A stretch of 64,000 nt of DNA from Bacillota bacterium (GCA_026627065.1 JAPNUO010000004.1:298056-362055), one strand, 5' to 3'. Shown: positions 26,360 to 36,304, numbered from the stretch's first letter. Program-made: numbers and translations. The notes: generated from the sequence alone by a model not told the origin.

Positions 26360-28654
26360 ATGGCTGAGGACTTTACCAAAGACGTCGACTCCGCGGCGGC
26401 GAGGCGGACGCGTCGAACGCGTGCGAAGTCCAGTGAGGCGCCCGCTGACGTGCTGGTGGCAGAGACCCCACAGTCCGAGGGGGAGGAAGCCCCGGCGCGG
26501 CGACGCCGTTCCCGGCAGTCGGAGGCTCCCCCTAACGAGGCTGAAGTGGCCGCGCCAAAACCGCGGGGGCGCCGGCGCAAGGCCGAATCGTCCGAGAATC
26601 CGCCGGCGACGCTGGTTGACGTGGCATCTGCCATGCCTTTGCCCCAAGGAGCGACCGAAGAACAGTCGGCTTTGGGGAGGGTGGACGATGTTCAGGCGCC
26701 GCCCGGGCGCACCAGGCGGAGCCGTCGCACAGCGAAAGCGGAAGACGAGGCAGTCGTGGCCCCCTCTTCAGCCGAAGGCGAGGCGGTCTCCGGCGCGGGC
26801 GAGGAAACTCCTCGACGCACTCGACGTCGGCGGCGAGAAAGTCCCGACACTGGCCGCGGGGAAGAGGCGGCCGGAATTTCGGGGGGCCAAGAGGTTCCCT
26901 TGCCGGTGGCGGAAGCTTCCCGGCAAACGGTAGGGACCGAGCCGGAGGTGGCTGCATCGGGGGCGCCACAAGCCGAAGCCAAGGAGCCGTCGGCGGAAGC
27001 GCCGGAAGCCGCGACACCGGACGAGTTTTCCAAGCAGGCTCAACCGGGGGTCATGGGGGACATCGCGTCTCCTCTGCCCGAGCGGGAGCCGCCTGAGCCC
27101 GCCGAGGACTTCACCCCGTCTCCGATCGCTTCGAAAGAGCAGCCAGCGGAGACGCCGGCTGCCTTGGCGTCGCCGAGTTCGGCGGCAGTGGTGCCGTTGC
27201 CGGCTCCCGAGCGCCTTCCGGCGCCAGCGGTGCGTGTGGAAGACGGACCGGAGGCCGGACCGATGGGGGCGCCGAGCCAGGGACCGCAGCCGGTGCCCGC
27301 CCGCGGACGCGGTGAGCGCCGTCCTGAGTTCCCTTCGCACCGCAATGGCGCCAACGTGAATAACCGGCGCGACATTCCCCGGCAGCGAGAAGCTCCTTTG
27401 ACCATGGCGCAATTGGAAGCCATGACCTTGCTGGACCTTTATAAATTGGCTCGCCAGCTGAACATCGACAATTTCCGGCAATACAAAAAGGGCGAGCTGA
27501 TCTGGGAAATTCTTCGCGCGCGCACGCACAAAGATGGCTTTGTCTTCGTCCAAGGGCTCTTAGACATTGTGGGGGACTATGGTTTTCTCCGCCCCACGGA
27601 TTTTCAACGGAGTCGGGAAGACGTCTACGTGTCGGCCTCGCAGATTCGCCGATTTGATTTGCGTCCGGGAGACCAAGTATCCGGCCAAGCCCGGCCTCCA
27701 AAAGAGGGCGAACGCTACTTTGCGCTATTGCGGGTCGAGGCGGTCAACGGCCTGTCTCCGGAAAAATCGGCCGAACGCCCCGACTTCGATGGGCTGACCC
27801 CCATCTTTCCCAATTCGCGTTTTCGACTGGAAACTTCCCGCGACGATTTAGCCTGCCGGCTGGTGGACATCATCGCGCCGATTGGGCGCGGCCAGCGCGG
27901 ACTGATTGTGGCGCCTCCCAAGGCGGGGAAAACCATGCTGCTGAAAAAGTTGGCCAATGCGATAGCCCAGAATAGTCCGGAAACCCATCTCATGGTGCTG
28001 TTGATTGACGAACGCCCGGAGGAAGTGACGGACATGGAGCGTTCCGTGCGAGGAGAAGTGGCCAGCTCGACGTTCGACGAACCTCCGGAAGACCATATTC
28101 GCGTGGCCGAGATGGTTCTTGAACGGGCCAAGCGTTTAGTGGAAATGGGCCGAGACGTCGTCATTTTGCTCGATTCCATTACGCGTCTGGCGCGGGCATA
28201 CAATTTGACCATCCCTCCATCCGGCCGCACGCTGTCGGGCGGCATGGATCCGGCGGCGCTGCATAAACCCAAGCGGTTTTTTGGCGCCGCGCGCAAGGTG
28301 GAAGACGGCGGTAGTCTGACCATTTTGGCTACGGCGTTGGTGGACACAGGATCGCGCATGGACGACGTCATCTACGAGGAGTTTAAGGGCACGGGGAACA
28401 TGGAGCTCCACCTTGACCGCAAACTGGCGGAGCGCCGAACATTTCCGGCAGTCGACATCAAGCGCTCCGGAACCCGGCGCGAGGATCTGTTGATGACCCC
28501 CGAAGAGTTGGACATTATTTGGCAGGTGCGCAAGGCCATCCATAACCTGGGCAATCAGGAAGCCACGGAACTTCTGCTGCAAAATCTCAAGCGCACTCGT
28601 TCCAACGCCGAGTTTTTCAAGCTCTTTATGGCCAATCAAGGGAGCCAGGGCTAA
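26360..28654 (+). CDS. rho: transcription termination factor Rho with long N-terminal extension
   Basis: Rho is a hexameric RNA helicase that ends transcription. The 764-residue protein is far longer than the usual 420. Residues 1-348 are a low-complexity, highly charged region rich in Glu, Arg, Pro and Ala ([32 protein letters not shown] and similar). From [15 protein letters not shown] at 349 on it is a normal Rho: helical N-domain, cold-shock RNA-binding domain ([10 protein letters not shown]), Walker A APPKAGKT (518-525), and [15 protein letters not shown]. The ATG at 26360 follows AAGGAGG at a long spacing of about 14 nt. The disordered part probably binds RNA or drives condensation, as reported for other extended Rho proteins. 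Confidence 0.95.
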   Translation: MAEDFTKDVDSAAARRTRRTRAKSSEAPADVLVAETPQSEGEEAPARRRRSRQSEAPPNEAEVAAPKPRGRRRKAESSENPPATLVDVASAMPLPQGATEEQSALGRVDDVQAPPGRTRRSRRTAKAEDEAVVAPSSAEGEAVSGAGEETPRRTRRRRRESPDTGRGEEAAGISGGQEVPLPVAEASRQTVGTEPEVAASGAPQAEAKEPSAEAPEAATPDEFSKQAQPGVMGDIASPLPEREPPEPAEDFTPSPIASKEQPAETPAALASPSSAAVVPLPAPERLPAPAVRVEDGPEAGPMGAPSQGPQPVPARGRGERRPEFPSHRNGANVNNRRDIPRQREAPLTMAQLEAMTLLDLYKLARQLNIDNFRQYKKGELIWEILRARTHKDGFVFVQGLLDIVGDYGFLRPTDFQRSREDVYVSASQIRRFDLRPGDQVSGQARPPKEGERYFALLRVEAVNGLSPEKSAERPDFDGLTPIFPNSRFRLETSRDDLACRLVDIIAPIGRGQRGLIVAPPKAGKTMLLKKLANAIAQNSPETHLMVLLIDERPEEVTDMERSVRGEVASSTFDEPPEDHIRVAEMVLERAKRLVEMGRDVVILLDSITRLARAYNLTIPPSGRTLSGGMDPAALHKPKRFFGAARKVEDGGSLTILATALVDTGSRMDDVIYEEFKGTGNMELHLDRKLAERRTFPAVDIKRSGTRREDLLMTPEELDIIWQVRKAIHNLGNQEATELLLQNLKRTRSNAEFFKLFMANQGSQG

Positions 28655-29385
28655 TGTCTGACAGCAGGAACAAGACTCAGCGGGGGCGGCTTTTGATTGT
28701 CGACGACGATCCGCACATCCGAGAGCTTTGTCGCCTGTACCTGACGCATGAAGGATTTCAGGTGGAAGAGGCCGCCGACGGGGAAGAGGCGTTGTCCCTG
28801 GTGACCAGCAATGCCTACGACTTGGTCGTGCTGGACTTGATGTTGCCGAAAGTGGACGGTTTCGACGTGCTGACGAGCATTCGCGAACAGGACCGTTGGC
28901 TGCCTGTCGTGATGTTAACGGCGATGGGGGATGAGGAAGACCGGATTTTGGGATTGGACATGGGGGCAGACGATTACATTATCAAACCCTTTAGTCCCAA
29001 AGAGCTGGTTGCCCGGGTCAAAGCGGTCCTGCGCCGAGTGCTCAATGGTCCCGAGGGGGCCGACAAGCGGGGGCGGATTCATCATCCGGGTCTCATGATC
29101 GATACCGAGCAGCGCGTCGTGCAAGCGGGTCAGGATCATCTTCAGCTGACGCCGCGGGAATTTGATCTCTTGTGTTTTTTGGCGAGTCATCCGAAGCAGA
29201 TCTTTAGCCGCGACCATTTGTTGGACCGGGTGTGGGGCCTCGATTTCGAAGGGGACAGCCGCACGGTGGACGTGCATGTGACGCGGCTTCGGCAAAAGCT
29301 GCTGGCGAGCTCCTCACCCTATGAATATCTTGATACGGTCTGGGGGCAGGGCTATCGCTTTTTGCCCCGGCCGCGTTCCAAGTGA
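28654..29385 (+). CDS. OmpR/PhoB-family response regulator
   Basis: A 243-residue two-domain regulator. The receiver (about 12-125) has VDDD, phospho-acceptor Asp in VVLDLMLPKVDG, TAMG and the KPF Lys. It is followed by an OmpR-type winged helix (LTPREFDLLCFLASHP, then DVHVTRLRQKL and GQGYRF). It binds DNA after phosphorylation by the kinase encoded next. The ATG overlaps the last base of the rho stop codon (TAATG), so it is probably cotranscribed with rho. This two-component pair is not part of the B. subtilis glpX-rho-rpmE block. Target genes cannot be told from the window. Confidence 0.93.
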   Translation: MSDSRNKTQRGRLLIVDDDPHIRELCRLYLTHEGFQVEEAADGEEALSLVTSNAYDLVVLDLMLPKVDGFDVLTSIREQDRWLPVVMLTAMGDEEDRILGLDMGADDYIIKPFSPKELVARVKAVLRRVLNGPEGADKRGRIHHPGLMIDTEQRVVQAGQDHLQLTPREFDLLCFLASHPKQIFSRDHLLDRVWGLDFEGDSRTVDVHVTRLRQKLLASSSPYEYLDTVWGQGYRFLPRPRSK

Positions 29386-29394
29386 CCAGAGGCC

Positions 29395-30888
29395 ATGAAG
29401 AGGCGATGGTTCTCCAGAATCCGTGCGCGCTGCAAGCATCCGGGGTGGGCTCGGAGGCTGGTCAGCCAGTTAGTCTTAAGTCACGTGTTCGTGGCCGTCA
29501 TGGTTCTCGCGTTTGCCTTCGGGGTGGCCCAAGTCACGTTTCGCCATTACCTGGTGGAAAGTGAGCTCAGTCGCTTGACGACCCAGGGGGAGGCGATTGA
29601 GCGACTCGCATTTCATGGATTCTTTGAGGGGTCGTTAGGGCCGGTGAGCGGCATCTACCTGGTCGACATCCTCCAGGGCACGTTGAACGACAGAGTCTAC
29701 GTGACCAACGATATTGGGCAAACGCTGCTGGAAACGCAGCGGGGCAACGTGCCGACCGTGCCCCTGCCGCTCACGGTGTTGAGCCAAGTGCTCGAGCAAG
29801 GCCAAATTTATCGGGGCGTGCTGGATGGCAAAGTGGCTATCGTTGGCGTGCCCGCGCTGATTGGACCGCGCGATGTGGCGGGCGGGGTCTTCTTGGAATC
29901 GCCCCTCTCCCTGACCAATCGCACGGCCAACTCGCTCACCCGCCTGTTGCTCTTTGGCGAACTGGCGGCCGTGATTTTGGTGGGGGCGCTGGCTTACACG
30001 CTGAGTTGGCGCATGGCCAAACCCCTTGACGATCTGAGGCAAGTGGTGGCGGGGGCGGGGCAGGCAGGAGAAACGGGACGCCGCGCCGTGGAAGGCGAAG
30101 GTCCTTTTGAAGTGCAGGCGCTGGCCCAGGAATTTAACCGGCTACAGGATCGCATCGAAGCGCAAATGGCTCAACTCAAGCGGGAAGCTGAGGCGCGCGA
30201 CGCTCTCATGGCCCACGTGGCGCACGATTTGAGAACCCCGTTAACCTCCATCCGCGGGTTCTTGGAGGCCGTGCGAGACGGCGTGGCCGTGGAAGAGCAG
30301 CACGACCGCGCAATCGAAGTCGCCTGGGAGGAAACCTTGCGCCTGCAGCGCCTGGTCAATCGGCTGCTCCGGGCCACGCGGATACGCAGCGAAAGCGGGC
30401 CCATGGCGCCGGTAGAGGTGGGCGCCTGGGTGGAAAAGACGCTGGAGCGCATCCGCCCAGTGCTTGCCGACAAAGGGCTCGATCTCGCCTGGGAGCAGCG
30501 GGAAACAGGAATCATTTGGGGTAATGAGGATTATTTAGTCGAGGCCTTAGTGAACGTCCTGGACAATGCCGTGAAATGGTCGCCCCCCGGAGGGCGGATT
30601 GTTGTCGAAACCTTGCGGCAAGGCCAACAGATGGTGATTCGCGTCTCGGACGAGGGGCCTGGCATTCCGCCGGATCTTTTGCCCCGCGTGTTTGAGCGCT
30701 TCGTGACGGGAGACGCGTCGCGGCAGCAATCGAGTGGCCTAGGGTTGTCTATCGTCGACGAAGTCATCCAGCAGCATGGAGGAACGGTGACCATAGACTC
30801 GGCGGTTGGGCAAGGGACCACGGTCTCGTTTGTCTTGCCTTTGTATCAATCTGAAGGCGAGGGGACTGCGGGACCGCCCCGGCCGTGA
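29395..30888 (+). CDS. sensor histidine kinase
   Basis: A 497-residue membrane kinase. Membrane segments at about 24-46 and 182-204 enclose an outside sensor domain of about 135 residues with no family I recognise. A HAMP linker follows, then the H-box (HVAHDLRTPLTS), N-box (NVLDNAVKWS), G1 box (DEGPGIP) and G2 box (GLGLSIV). It would phosphorylate the OmpR-type regulator encoded 9 bp upstream. The ATG at 29395 has CAGAGG close by, and coupling to the upstream gene is likely. Confidence 0.93.
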   Translation: MKRRWFSRIRARCKHPGWARRLVSQLVLSHVFVAVMVLAFAFGVAQVTFRHYLVESELSRLTTQGEAIERLAFHGFFEGSLGPVSGIYLVDILQGTLNDRVYVTNDIGQTLLETQRGNVPTVPLPLTVLSQVLEQGQIYRGVLDGKVAIVGVPALIGPRDVAGGVFLESPLSLTNRTANSLTRLLLFGELAAVILVGALAYTLSWRMAKPLDDLRQVVAGAGQAGETGRRAVEGEGPFEVQALAQEFNRLQDRIEAQMAQLKREAEARDALMAHVAHDLRTPLTSIRGFLEAVRDGVAVEEQHDRAIEVAWEETLRLQRLVNRLLRATRIRSESGPMAPVEVGAWVEKTLERIRPVLADKGLDLAWEQRETGIIWGNEDYLVEALVNVLDNAVKWSPPGGRIVVETLRQGQQMVIRVSDEGPGIPPDLLPRVFERFVTGDASRQQSSGLGLSIVDEVIQQHGGTVTIDSAVGQGTTVSFVLPLYQSEGEGTAGPPRP

Positions 30889-30913
30889 AGGAGGGGCAGA
30901 GCGCCTCCGAGAC

Positions 30914-30942
30914 TTGCGCGGTGTCTAGGGCTCTGGTACAAT
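30914..30942 (+). promoter_or_regulatory. sigma-A-type promoter for rpmE
   Basis: TTGCGC (30914-30919) and TACAAT (30937-30942) are spaced by 17 nt, just downstream of the kinase stop and 41 bp before the rpmE start. Confidence 0.6.
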
Positions 30943-30982
30943 AGCCCCTGATGTCTTGAGGGAGCGGGAAGAGGGTGATGTG

Positions 30983-31183
30983 GTGAAGGAAGGCATTCAT
31001 CCGCGGTATTACCGGACAACAGTAACCTGTTCGTGCGGCGCGGTCTATCATGTGGGGTCCACCAAAGAGAATCTCCATGTGGAGGTGTGTGGGCGGTGTC
31101 ATCCGATGTACACCGGCCAGCAGCGAATTGTGGATACGGGTGGACGCGTCGAGCGGTTTAAGAAGCGATACGGTATTCAGTAA
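30983..31183 (+). CDS. rpmE: 50S ribosomal protein L31, zinc form
   Basis: A 66-residue L31. The four zinc-binding Cys are present (CSCG near residue 16 and CGRC near residue 37), so this is the C+ type found when zinc is sufficient. The segment [24 protein letters not shown] is the conserved C-terminal half of the family, given here in part. The GTG at 30983 starts at KEGIHP, the usual L31 beginning; the upstream in-frame GTG at 30956 has no support. A terminator follows immediately. Confidence 0.95.
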   Translation: MKEGIHPRYYRTTVTCSCGAVYHVGSTKENLHVEVCGRCHPMYTGQQRIVDTGGRVERFKKRYGIQ

Positions 31184-31186
31184 CCC

Positions 31187-31212
31187 AAAACAGAGCCGCG
31201 GCTCTGTTTTTT
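31187..31212 (+). terminator. intrinsic terminator after rpmE
   Basis: A 10-bp stem (31187-31196 with 31201-31210) with a CGCG loop. The right arm runs into six Ts. It separates rpmE from prfA. Confidence 0.9.
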
Positions 31213-31233
31213 ATTCCGGCGGAGGAGTGCGGC

Positions 31234-32307
31234 GTGGACGAGATCATGTTAAGCCGCCTGGAATCGACCAAGGCGCGGTACTACGAACTCCAGGAGGAAA
31301 TGGCGAGTCCTCAAGTGTTGGCCGACCCGGCTTTGGCTCGGCGTTACGGGCAGGAATTGGCGGAGTGGGCGGAGATCGTCCAGTATTACGACCGATATCG
31401 AGCGGCCCTGGAGGAGTGGGAAACCGCGCGCGAACTGGCGCGCGACGATGACCCCGAAACGCGCGAGTGGGCGCTTGCCGAAGTGGATCGCTGGAAGGCG
31501 GAGTGCCAGCGCCTCGAACAGCGGTTGGCGGAGCTGCTGGCGCCCTCGGATCCGAACGATCGGAAGAACGTGGTGGTGGAAATTCGCGCGGGCGCTGGGG
31601 GCGAGGAAGCCGCGCTCTTCGCCGCCGACTTGTACCGCATGTATGTGCGCTATGCGGAACGCCATGGCTGGCGCACCGAGGTGCTGTCTTCGAATCCGAC
31701 CGACATCGGCGGCTTCAAGGAAGTGATTTTTCTGGTGGAAGGGCGAGGCGCGTATAGCCGCCTCAAGTTTGAAAGCGGGGTACATCGCGTCCAGCGCGTG
31801 CCGGTCACGGAAGCCGGCGGACGGATCCACACCTCCACCGTGACCGTGGCCGTGCTGCCGGAGGCGGAAGAGACCGACGTGACCATTAATCCTGAGGATT
31901 TGCGGATTGACACCATGCGGGCGTCCGGCGCCGGCGGTCAACACGTCAACAAAACGGAGTCGGCCGTGCGCATTACCCATTTGCCGACCAACATCGTCGT
32001 GTACTGTCAAGATGAGAAGTCGCAGCTCAAAAACCGGGAAAAGGCGATGCGCGTGCTGAGGGCGCGGCTGAAGGACCTCTACGAATCCGAGGCGCATTCG
32101 CGGGTTCAGGAGGAGCGGCGCTCGCAGGTGGGGACGGGCGATCGGTCCGAGCGCATTCGCACCTACAATTTTCCCCAAGGGCGGGTGACGGATCATCGCG
32201 TGGGGCTTACGCTTTACCGAATCGAGGAGATTATGGACGGCGACCTTGACGACGTGATCAACGCCCTGATTGCCCACGCCGAAGAAGAACGGCTGAAAGA
32301 GGCGTAA
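31234..32307 (+). CDS. prfA: peptide chain release factor 1
   Basis: RF1 frees the finished peptide at UAA and UAG stop codons. The 357-residue protein has the stop-reading tripeptide PVT (in [15 protein letters not shown]) that marks RF1, as opposed to SPF in RF2. It also has the catalytic GGQ in [16 protein letters not shown]. The GTG at 31234 has GGAGGAG upstream, just after the rpmE terminator. The next gene, prmC, methylates the GGQ glutamine. Confidence 0.97.
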   Translation: MDEIMLSRLESTKARYYELQEEMASPQVLADPALARRYGQELAEWAEIVQYYDRYRAALEEWETARELARDDDPETREWALAEVDRWKAECQRLEQRLAELLAPSDPNDRKNVVVEIRAGAGGEEAALFAADLYRMYVRYAERHGWRTEVLSSNPTDIGGFKEVIFLVEGRGAYSRLKFESGVHRVQRVPVTEAGGRIHTSTVTVAVLPEAEETDVTINPEDLRIDTMRASGAGGQHVNKTESAVRITHLPTNIVVYCQDEKSQLKNREKAMRVLRARLKDLYESEAHSRVQEERRSQVGTGDRSERIRTYNFPQGRVTDHRVGLTLYRIEEIMDGDLDDVINALIAHAEEERLKEA

Positions 32308-32311
32308 GCGC

Positions 32312-33166
32312 GTGCAGTGGCGCGACGCGTTTCGGACGGCGGCGCGAGAACTGGCAGCCGCCGATATTGAGGCGAGCGCCCATGAGGCGAGCTACCTCCT
32401 GGAATGGGCCACCGGAAAATCGCTATCGCAATGGATTCTGGAAGACGGCGTGCTGTCCCAGGAGGCCGAAGAGCGGCTCTGGGAAGGGGTCCGGCGCCGA
32501 CAGCGGCGGGAGCCGCTCGCCTATATCGTCGGCCGCCGCGAATTTTACGGCTTGAATTTGAGGGTGGGTCCAGCCGTTCTCATTCCGCGCCCGGAGACGG
32601 AGGGGGTGGTAGAGCGGGTGTTGACCGAACTTCAGGCCGAGCGCGCTACGGTGGCGGACATTGGCACCGGGTCCGGGGCCATCGCGCTGGCCCTAAAGCA
32701 TGAGCGTCCCAGGTGGACGGTGATCGGTGCCGACGTGGACCCGGCAGCGCTGAAGATCGCTCGCGACAATGGGATGACATTGGGGTTGGAGGTTTTGTGG
32801 CTGGAGTCCGATTTGATGGAGGCGGTGCCTCGGCCCTTAGATGCCATTGCGGCGAACCTGCCCTATGTTCGCGAAGGCGACCCGTGCCTTGCCGAAGAAA
32901 CCGCGTTTGAGCCGCCCCATGCTCTCTTTGCGCCCCAGAACGGCGAGGGGCTCATCCGTCGCCTCATTGTTCAAAGTCGAGAGTGGCTACGGCCGGGGGG
33001 CCTCCTCGTGCTCGAATGTGGGTACCAGCAGGCGGCGACTCTCAGCGAGTGGATGCGCCTTGAGGGGTTTCAAGGGATTGCGGCGACGAAGGATTTCTCG
33101 GGGATCGAGCGAGTGCTCAGCGGTCGGTGGCCGGGAGAAGGGGGAGCGCATGGCCGAATACATTGA
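32312..33166 (+). CDS. prmC: peptide chain release factor N(5)-glutamine methyltransferase
   Basis: PrmC uses S-adenosylmethionine to methylate the Gln of the GGQ motif in RF1 and RF2. The 284-residue protein has the N-terminal helical domain, the SAM-binding loop ADIGTGSGAIAL (about 115-126), and the substrate-Gln motif as NLPY (182-185) where NPPY is more common. The start is GTG 32312, four bases after the prfA stop, so the pair is coupled as in many bacteria. The end overlaps the next gene by 17 bp. Confidence 0.94.
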   Translation: MQWRDAFRTAARELAAADIEASAHEASYLLEWATGKSLSQWILEDGVLSQEAEERLWEGVRRRQRREPLAYIVGRREFYGLNLRVGPAVLIPRPETEGVVERVLTELQAERATVADIGTGSGAIALALKHERPRWTVIGADVDPAALKIARDNGMTLGLEVLWLESDLMEAVPRPLDAIAANLPYVREGDPCLAEETAFEPPHALFAPQNGEGLIRRLIVQSREWLRPGGLLVLECGYQQAATLSEWMRLEGFQGIAATKDFSGIERVLSGRWPGEGGAHGRIH

Positions 33167-33470
33167 ACCCAAAGACCTTTTTTTATGGTTGCAATCGGCA
33201 TCTCCGCCGCTGGTGGTCGACGTGCGCGTGGGCCAAATCGGCCAAATCCCGGGGGCCGTGCACGTGCCCGTGTTAGATTTGGAGGACAATCCGGTGAATT
33301 GGGATCGCGAGCGGGACATCGTGGTGTTTTGCCAGTTCGGCAAAGGGGCCAGTGAATACGCCGCGGAGGTCTTGGAAGAACAGGGCTTTACCAAAGTTTT
33401 TAAACTGCGCGGCGGCATGGATGCTTGGATGCGATTTCTCAGCGGTCTAGCTAATCCCCCCACGCCATAG
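33150..33470 (+). CDS. single-domain rhodanese-like protein
   Basis: A 106-residue rhodanese domain that can carry persulfide sulfur. The conserved VVDVR is at about 22-26 and the active Cys is C61 in VVFCQFGKGASEYAAEVL. The short CQFGKGAS loop fits the sulfurtransferase type; a phosphatase-type loop would be longer. The ATG at 33150 follows GGGGGAGCGC and lies within the last codons of prmC. In B. subtilis the position after prmC is held by spoIIR and ywlB, which are absent here. A link to sulfur transfer is inference. Confidence 0.9.
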   Translation: MAEYIEPKDLFLWLQSASPPLVVDVRVGQIGQIPGAVHVPVLDLEDNPVNWDRERDIVVFCQFGKGASEYAAEVLEEQGFTKVFKLRGGMDAWMRFLSGLANPPTP

Positions 33471-33491
33471 ATTCCCGGTGGGGGGACAAGG

Positions 33492-34739
33492 ATGGCGGTG
33501 GCCGAATGGATTGCGCTCGGGTGTGTCGTCGCCCTTTACGTGCTCTTGGTGGGCGATTGGGTGCATCGCGCCTGGGCGGCGTTGGGACTCGCGGCGCTCC
33601 TGGTGGCGAGCGGCACCTTGTCCCTGTCGAAGGCGCTGGCTAGCATCGACTGGAACACCCTCGAACTCTTAGGCGGCATGATGGTGTTGGTCAGCCTTTT
33701 GAAAGATGCTGGGTTGTTTGGCTGGCTGGGGTTTCAGGCTTTGCGCTGGTCTCGCCAAAGCGCAGTGCGGCTTTTGGCCATTTTTTATGGGCTTACCGCC
33801 GTCATTTCGTCGGTGCTGGACAACGTGACGACGCTGTTGTTGCTGGCGCCGGTCCTCATTCAAGCGGCCGAGGCGCTAGACCTGGACCCGGTGCCGCTGA
33901 TCATGGCGATGATCGTGGCGTCCAACCTGGGAGGCGTAGCCACGCTCATTGGCGATCCGCCCAACATTCTTATCGGAACGGCAGCGGGCTTAAATTTTCT
34001 TGAATTTGTCCAGCTGCTGGGGCCTGTCGCCCTCTTGATGGTGGCGGCTGTCGGCATTCTGCTTCCGCGCTGGTTGAAACCGCCCAGGCTGGATTCGCAG
34101 GTAAAGCCGGTCGCGGTAGGAGCGCCGCCGCCCGTGTCTCCGCGGCTAAAGTGGCTGTTGGGCATATTGGCCTTGGTGTTGGCCGGATTCGGGTTGCAGC
34201 ATGTGTTGCGTGTGAGGGTGGGCTGGATCGCACTGGGAGGCGCAGCGCTTGCCCTCCCCTGGGCCGATGCCCCCTGGCGGGGCTGGAAAGACCGCGTGGA
34301 TTGGGGGACGCTCGGGTTCTTCGCGGGCGTCTTCGTTTTGGTGGGAGGGCTCCAATCCACCGGGTGGATCGGTCGGGTCGCCCACGTGTTGGCTTGGCCC
34401 CAGTTAGGCCCGTGGTTGCCGTTGGTCCTTTTTGGGGGGACTGGTATCTTTTCCGCCCTGCTGGATAACGTACCGTTGGTGGCCGCCTTGATTCCTATTC
34501 TCTATGACCTTCACGGCCAGAGTTCGGGATTTAGGGTAGAATTGTGGGTAGCGGTCGGCCTCGGGGCAGCGGTGGGAGGCAATGCCACCATTGTGGGGGC
34601 CTCGGCCAACGTGGTGGCACAGGGACTGTTGGGGGAACACGGGTACCGATTGACGTTTGGCCGGTATGCCCGCTTCGGAACCCGGGTAGCGCTGGTCACC
34701 GCGGGAATTGGGATGGCTTACCTGGTCTGTCGATTTTAG
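33492..34739 (+). CDS. ArsB/NhaD-type (IT superfamily) membrane transporter
   Basis: A 415-residue polytopic protein with about 11 membrane segments. The ion transporter superfamily repeat is visible as VLDNVTTLLLLAPV and LIGDPPNILIGTAAG in the first half and LLDNVPLVAALIP and GGNATIVGASANVV in the second. This is the pattern of ArsB/P-type and Na+/H+ antiporter relatives (COG1055). It may move arsenite, sodium, or another anion; no arsR or arsC lies beside it. The ATG at 33492 has GGGGGGACAAGG directly upstream, which is close. Confidence 0.85.
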   Translation: MAVAEWIALGCVVALYVLLVGDWVHRAWAALGLAALLVASGTLSLSKALASIDWNTLELLGGMMVLVSLLKDAGLFGWLGFQALRWSRQSAVRLLAIFYGLTAVISSVLDNVTTLLLLAPVLIQAAEALDLDPVPLIMAMIVASNLGGVATLIGDPPNILIGTAAGLNFLEFVQLLGPVALLMVAAVGILLPRWLKPPRLDSQVKPVAVGAPPPVSPRLKWLLGILALVLAGFGLQHVLRVRVGWIALGGAALALPWADAPWRGWKDRVDWGTLGFFAGVFVLVGGLQSTGWIGRVAHVLAWPQLGPWLPLVLFGGTGIFSALLDNVPLVAALIPILYDLHGQSSGFRVELWVAVGLGAAVGGNATIVGASANVVAQGLLGEHGYRLTFGRYARFGTRVALVTAGIGMAYLVCRF

Positions 34740-34810
34740 GGCGCTCCAGGGAGTGAGCGCCCGGCCATGGACTGGCGAACAGGGGACTGAGAGGAAGGGC
34801 AGATGCGTCG

Positions 34811-35806
34811 GTGAAGACCGTGCGACTGGGGGCAGACGAGCTGGCGCCGGCGATTGAGGCGTTAGCCCGGGGCGAGCTGGTGGCGTTTCCGACGGAAACC
34901 GTTTACGGGTTGGGAGCTCATGGGCTCAAGGCGTCGGCGGTCTCGCGAATTTTCGCCGTCAAAGGCCGCCCCCAGGACAACCCATTGATTCTTCACGTCT
35001 TGGATCAAGAAGGGCTCGAACGTCTGGCATCGCCGGGCGGGGTAAACCGTTGGGCGCTGTCCTTGACCGAGGCCTTTTGGCCGGGGCCTCTGACGGTGGT
35101 GGTGCCTGCGGCGTCCGAGGTTCCGCGGGAGGTTACGGCGGGGCTGACCACGGTCGCCGTGCGTGCTCCCAGCCATCCGATTGCCCGGGCGCTGATTGCG
35201 GGGATTGCCGCACCCATTGCGGCTCCTAGTGCCAATTTGAGTGGGCGCCCCAGTCCCACCGCGTTTTCCGCCGCGTGGGAGGATCTGGCGGGGCGCGTGC
35301 CGTATATTATCGACGGCGGCCGATGCGAGGTGGGGGTGGAATCCACTGTGGTGGACTGCACGACCTCGCCCGTCACTATTCTCAGACCGGGGGGCATCAG
35401 CGTCGAAATGGTCGCGAGCGTGGTGGGAGAAGTGCAGTTCCCTCGTCCGGGCGGCCCGGCGCGGTCGCCAGGGATGAAATATCGCCATTATGCCCCGCAA
35501 AAAGAGCTGATATGGCTGGTGGCGGCGGATTCAGGGAGTCTCGCCCAGGCTCGCCGTGGCGTGCTAAGCCCCTATGGTCGGGCGGCAGTGATTGCCCCGG
35601 ACGGAGTGAGCGTTCCCGAGGGGTGGCCCGCTTACAGCCTCGGCCCGGATGAGGCCAGTGCCGCCCGCGAACTGTTTGAGGCCATACGGCAGATGGATCA
35701 AACCGATGCGGACGTCATCGTGGTGATGTGGGCCTCCGAGCGGGGGCTGGGGCGCGCCGTGGCGAACCGCTTGGAAAAGGCGGCCAGTATGAAGGTTGTG
35801 TTATGA
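34811..35806 (+). CDS. ywlC: L-threonylcarbamoyladenylate synthase (Sua5/YwlC)
   Basis: This enzyme makes threonylcarbamoyl-AMP for the t6A modification of tRNA that reads ANN codons. The 331-residue protein has the YrdC domain with PTETVYGLG, KGRPQDNPLILH and APSANLSGRPSPT, then a linker (SPGMKYRHYAP) and the smaller C-terminal Sua5 domain. The start is GTG 34811. The gene order ywlC-ywlE-rpiB-upp repeats that of B. subtilis in simplified form. Its stop overlaps the start of the phosphatase gene. Confidence 0.94.
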   Translation: MKTVRLGADELAPAIEALARGELVAFPTETVYGLGAHGLKASAVSRIFAVKGRPQDNPLILHVLDQEGLERLASPGGVNRWALSLTEAFWPGPLTVVVPAASEVPREVTAGLTTVAVRAPSHPIARALIAGIAAPIAAPSANLSGRPSPTAFSAAWEDLAGRVPYIIDGGRCEVGVESTVVDCTTSPVTILRPGGISVEMVASVVGEVQFPRPGGPARSPGMKYRHYAPQKELIWLVAADSGSLAQARRGVLSPYGRAAVIAPDGVSVPEGWPAYSLGPDEASAARELFEAIRQMDQTDADVIVVMWASERGLGRAVANRLEKAASMKVVL

Positions 35807-36285
35807 TTCAAGACTACCAGATGCTTTTTGTCTGTACCGGCAATACCTGCCGCAGCCCGATGGCCGAAGCCTTGTGGCGTCAGTTGACTGCGGGAAAGGC
35901 GGAGTCGTGCGGAGTGTCGGCATGGTCGGGGGCAGAAGCGGCGGCGAATGCCGTGGCCGCCGTGGGGCGCTATGGAGCAGACTTGAGCGCCCACCGGGCC
36001 CGCGATTTGGCTGAAGTAACCACCGAGCCCGACTGGGTGGTGACGATGACGAAGGATCAGGCGAGACGGGTGGTCGCGTTGCGGCCCGAATGGGGCGATC
36101 GGGTGTTCACGTTGTCCGAGCTCGCGGGCGAGGATGGTGACATTCGGGATCCGGTGGGCCAGGACTTGGCGCAATACGAGAAGGTAGCCGACGAGATTTA
36201 TCGGTTGCTGGTAAAAGTGAAAGAGCGGCTGGAGCACGGCGACATTCAGCCTCCTCAGGGGCCAGAGAGCTCTCCTGAAGGGTAA
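35803..36285 (+). CDS. ywlE: low-molecular-weight protein arginine/tyrosine phosphatase (YwlE-like)
   Basis: A 160-residue phosphatase. The catalytic loop CTGNTCRS (C11 to R17) fits the CX5R rule, with Thr at the second position as in YwlE, which acts on phosphoarginine. The acid Asp is in IRDPVGQDLAQYE. It would reverse protein arginine phosphorylation, but no McsB kinase is in the window. The ATG at 35803 overlaps the TGA of ywlC (ATGA). Confidence 0.9.
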   Translation: MIQDYQMLFVCTGNTCRSPMAEALWRQLTAGKAESCGVSAWSGAEAAANAVAAVGRYGADLSAHRARDLAEVTTEPDWVVTMTKDQARRVVALRPEWGDRVFTLSELAGEDGDIRDPVGQDLAQYEKVADEIYRLLVKVKERLEHGDIQPPQGPESSPEG

Positions 36286-36304
36286 GGGCAAAGGAGCTAA
36301 AAGC

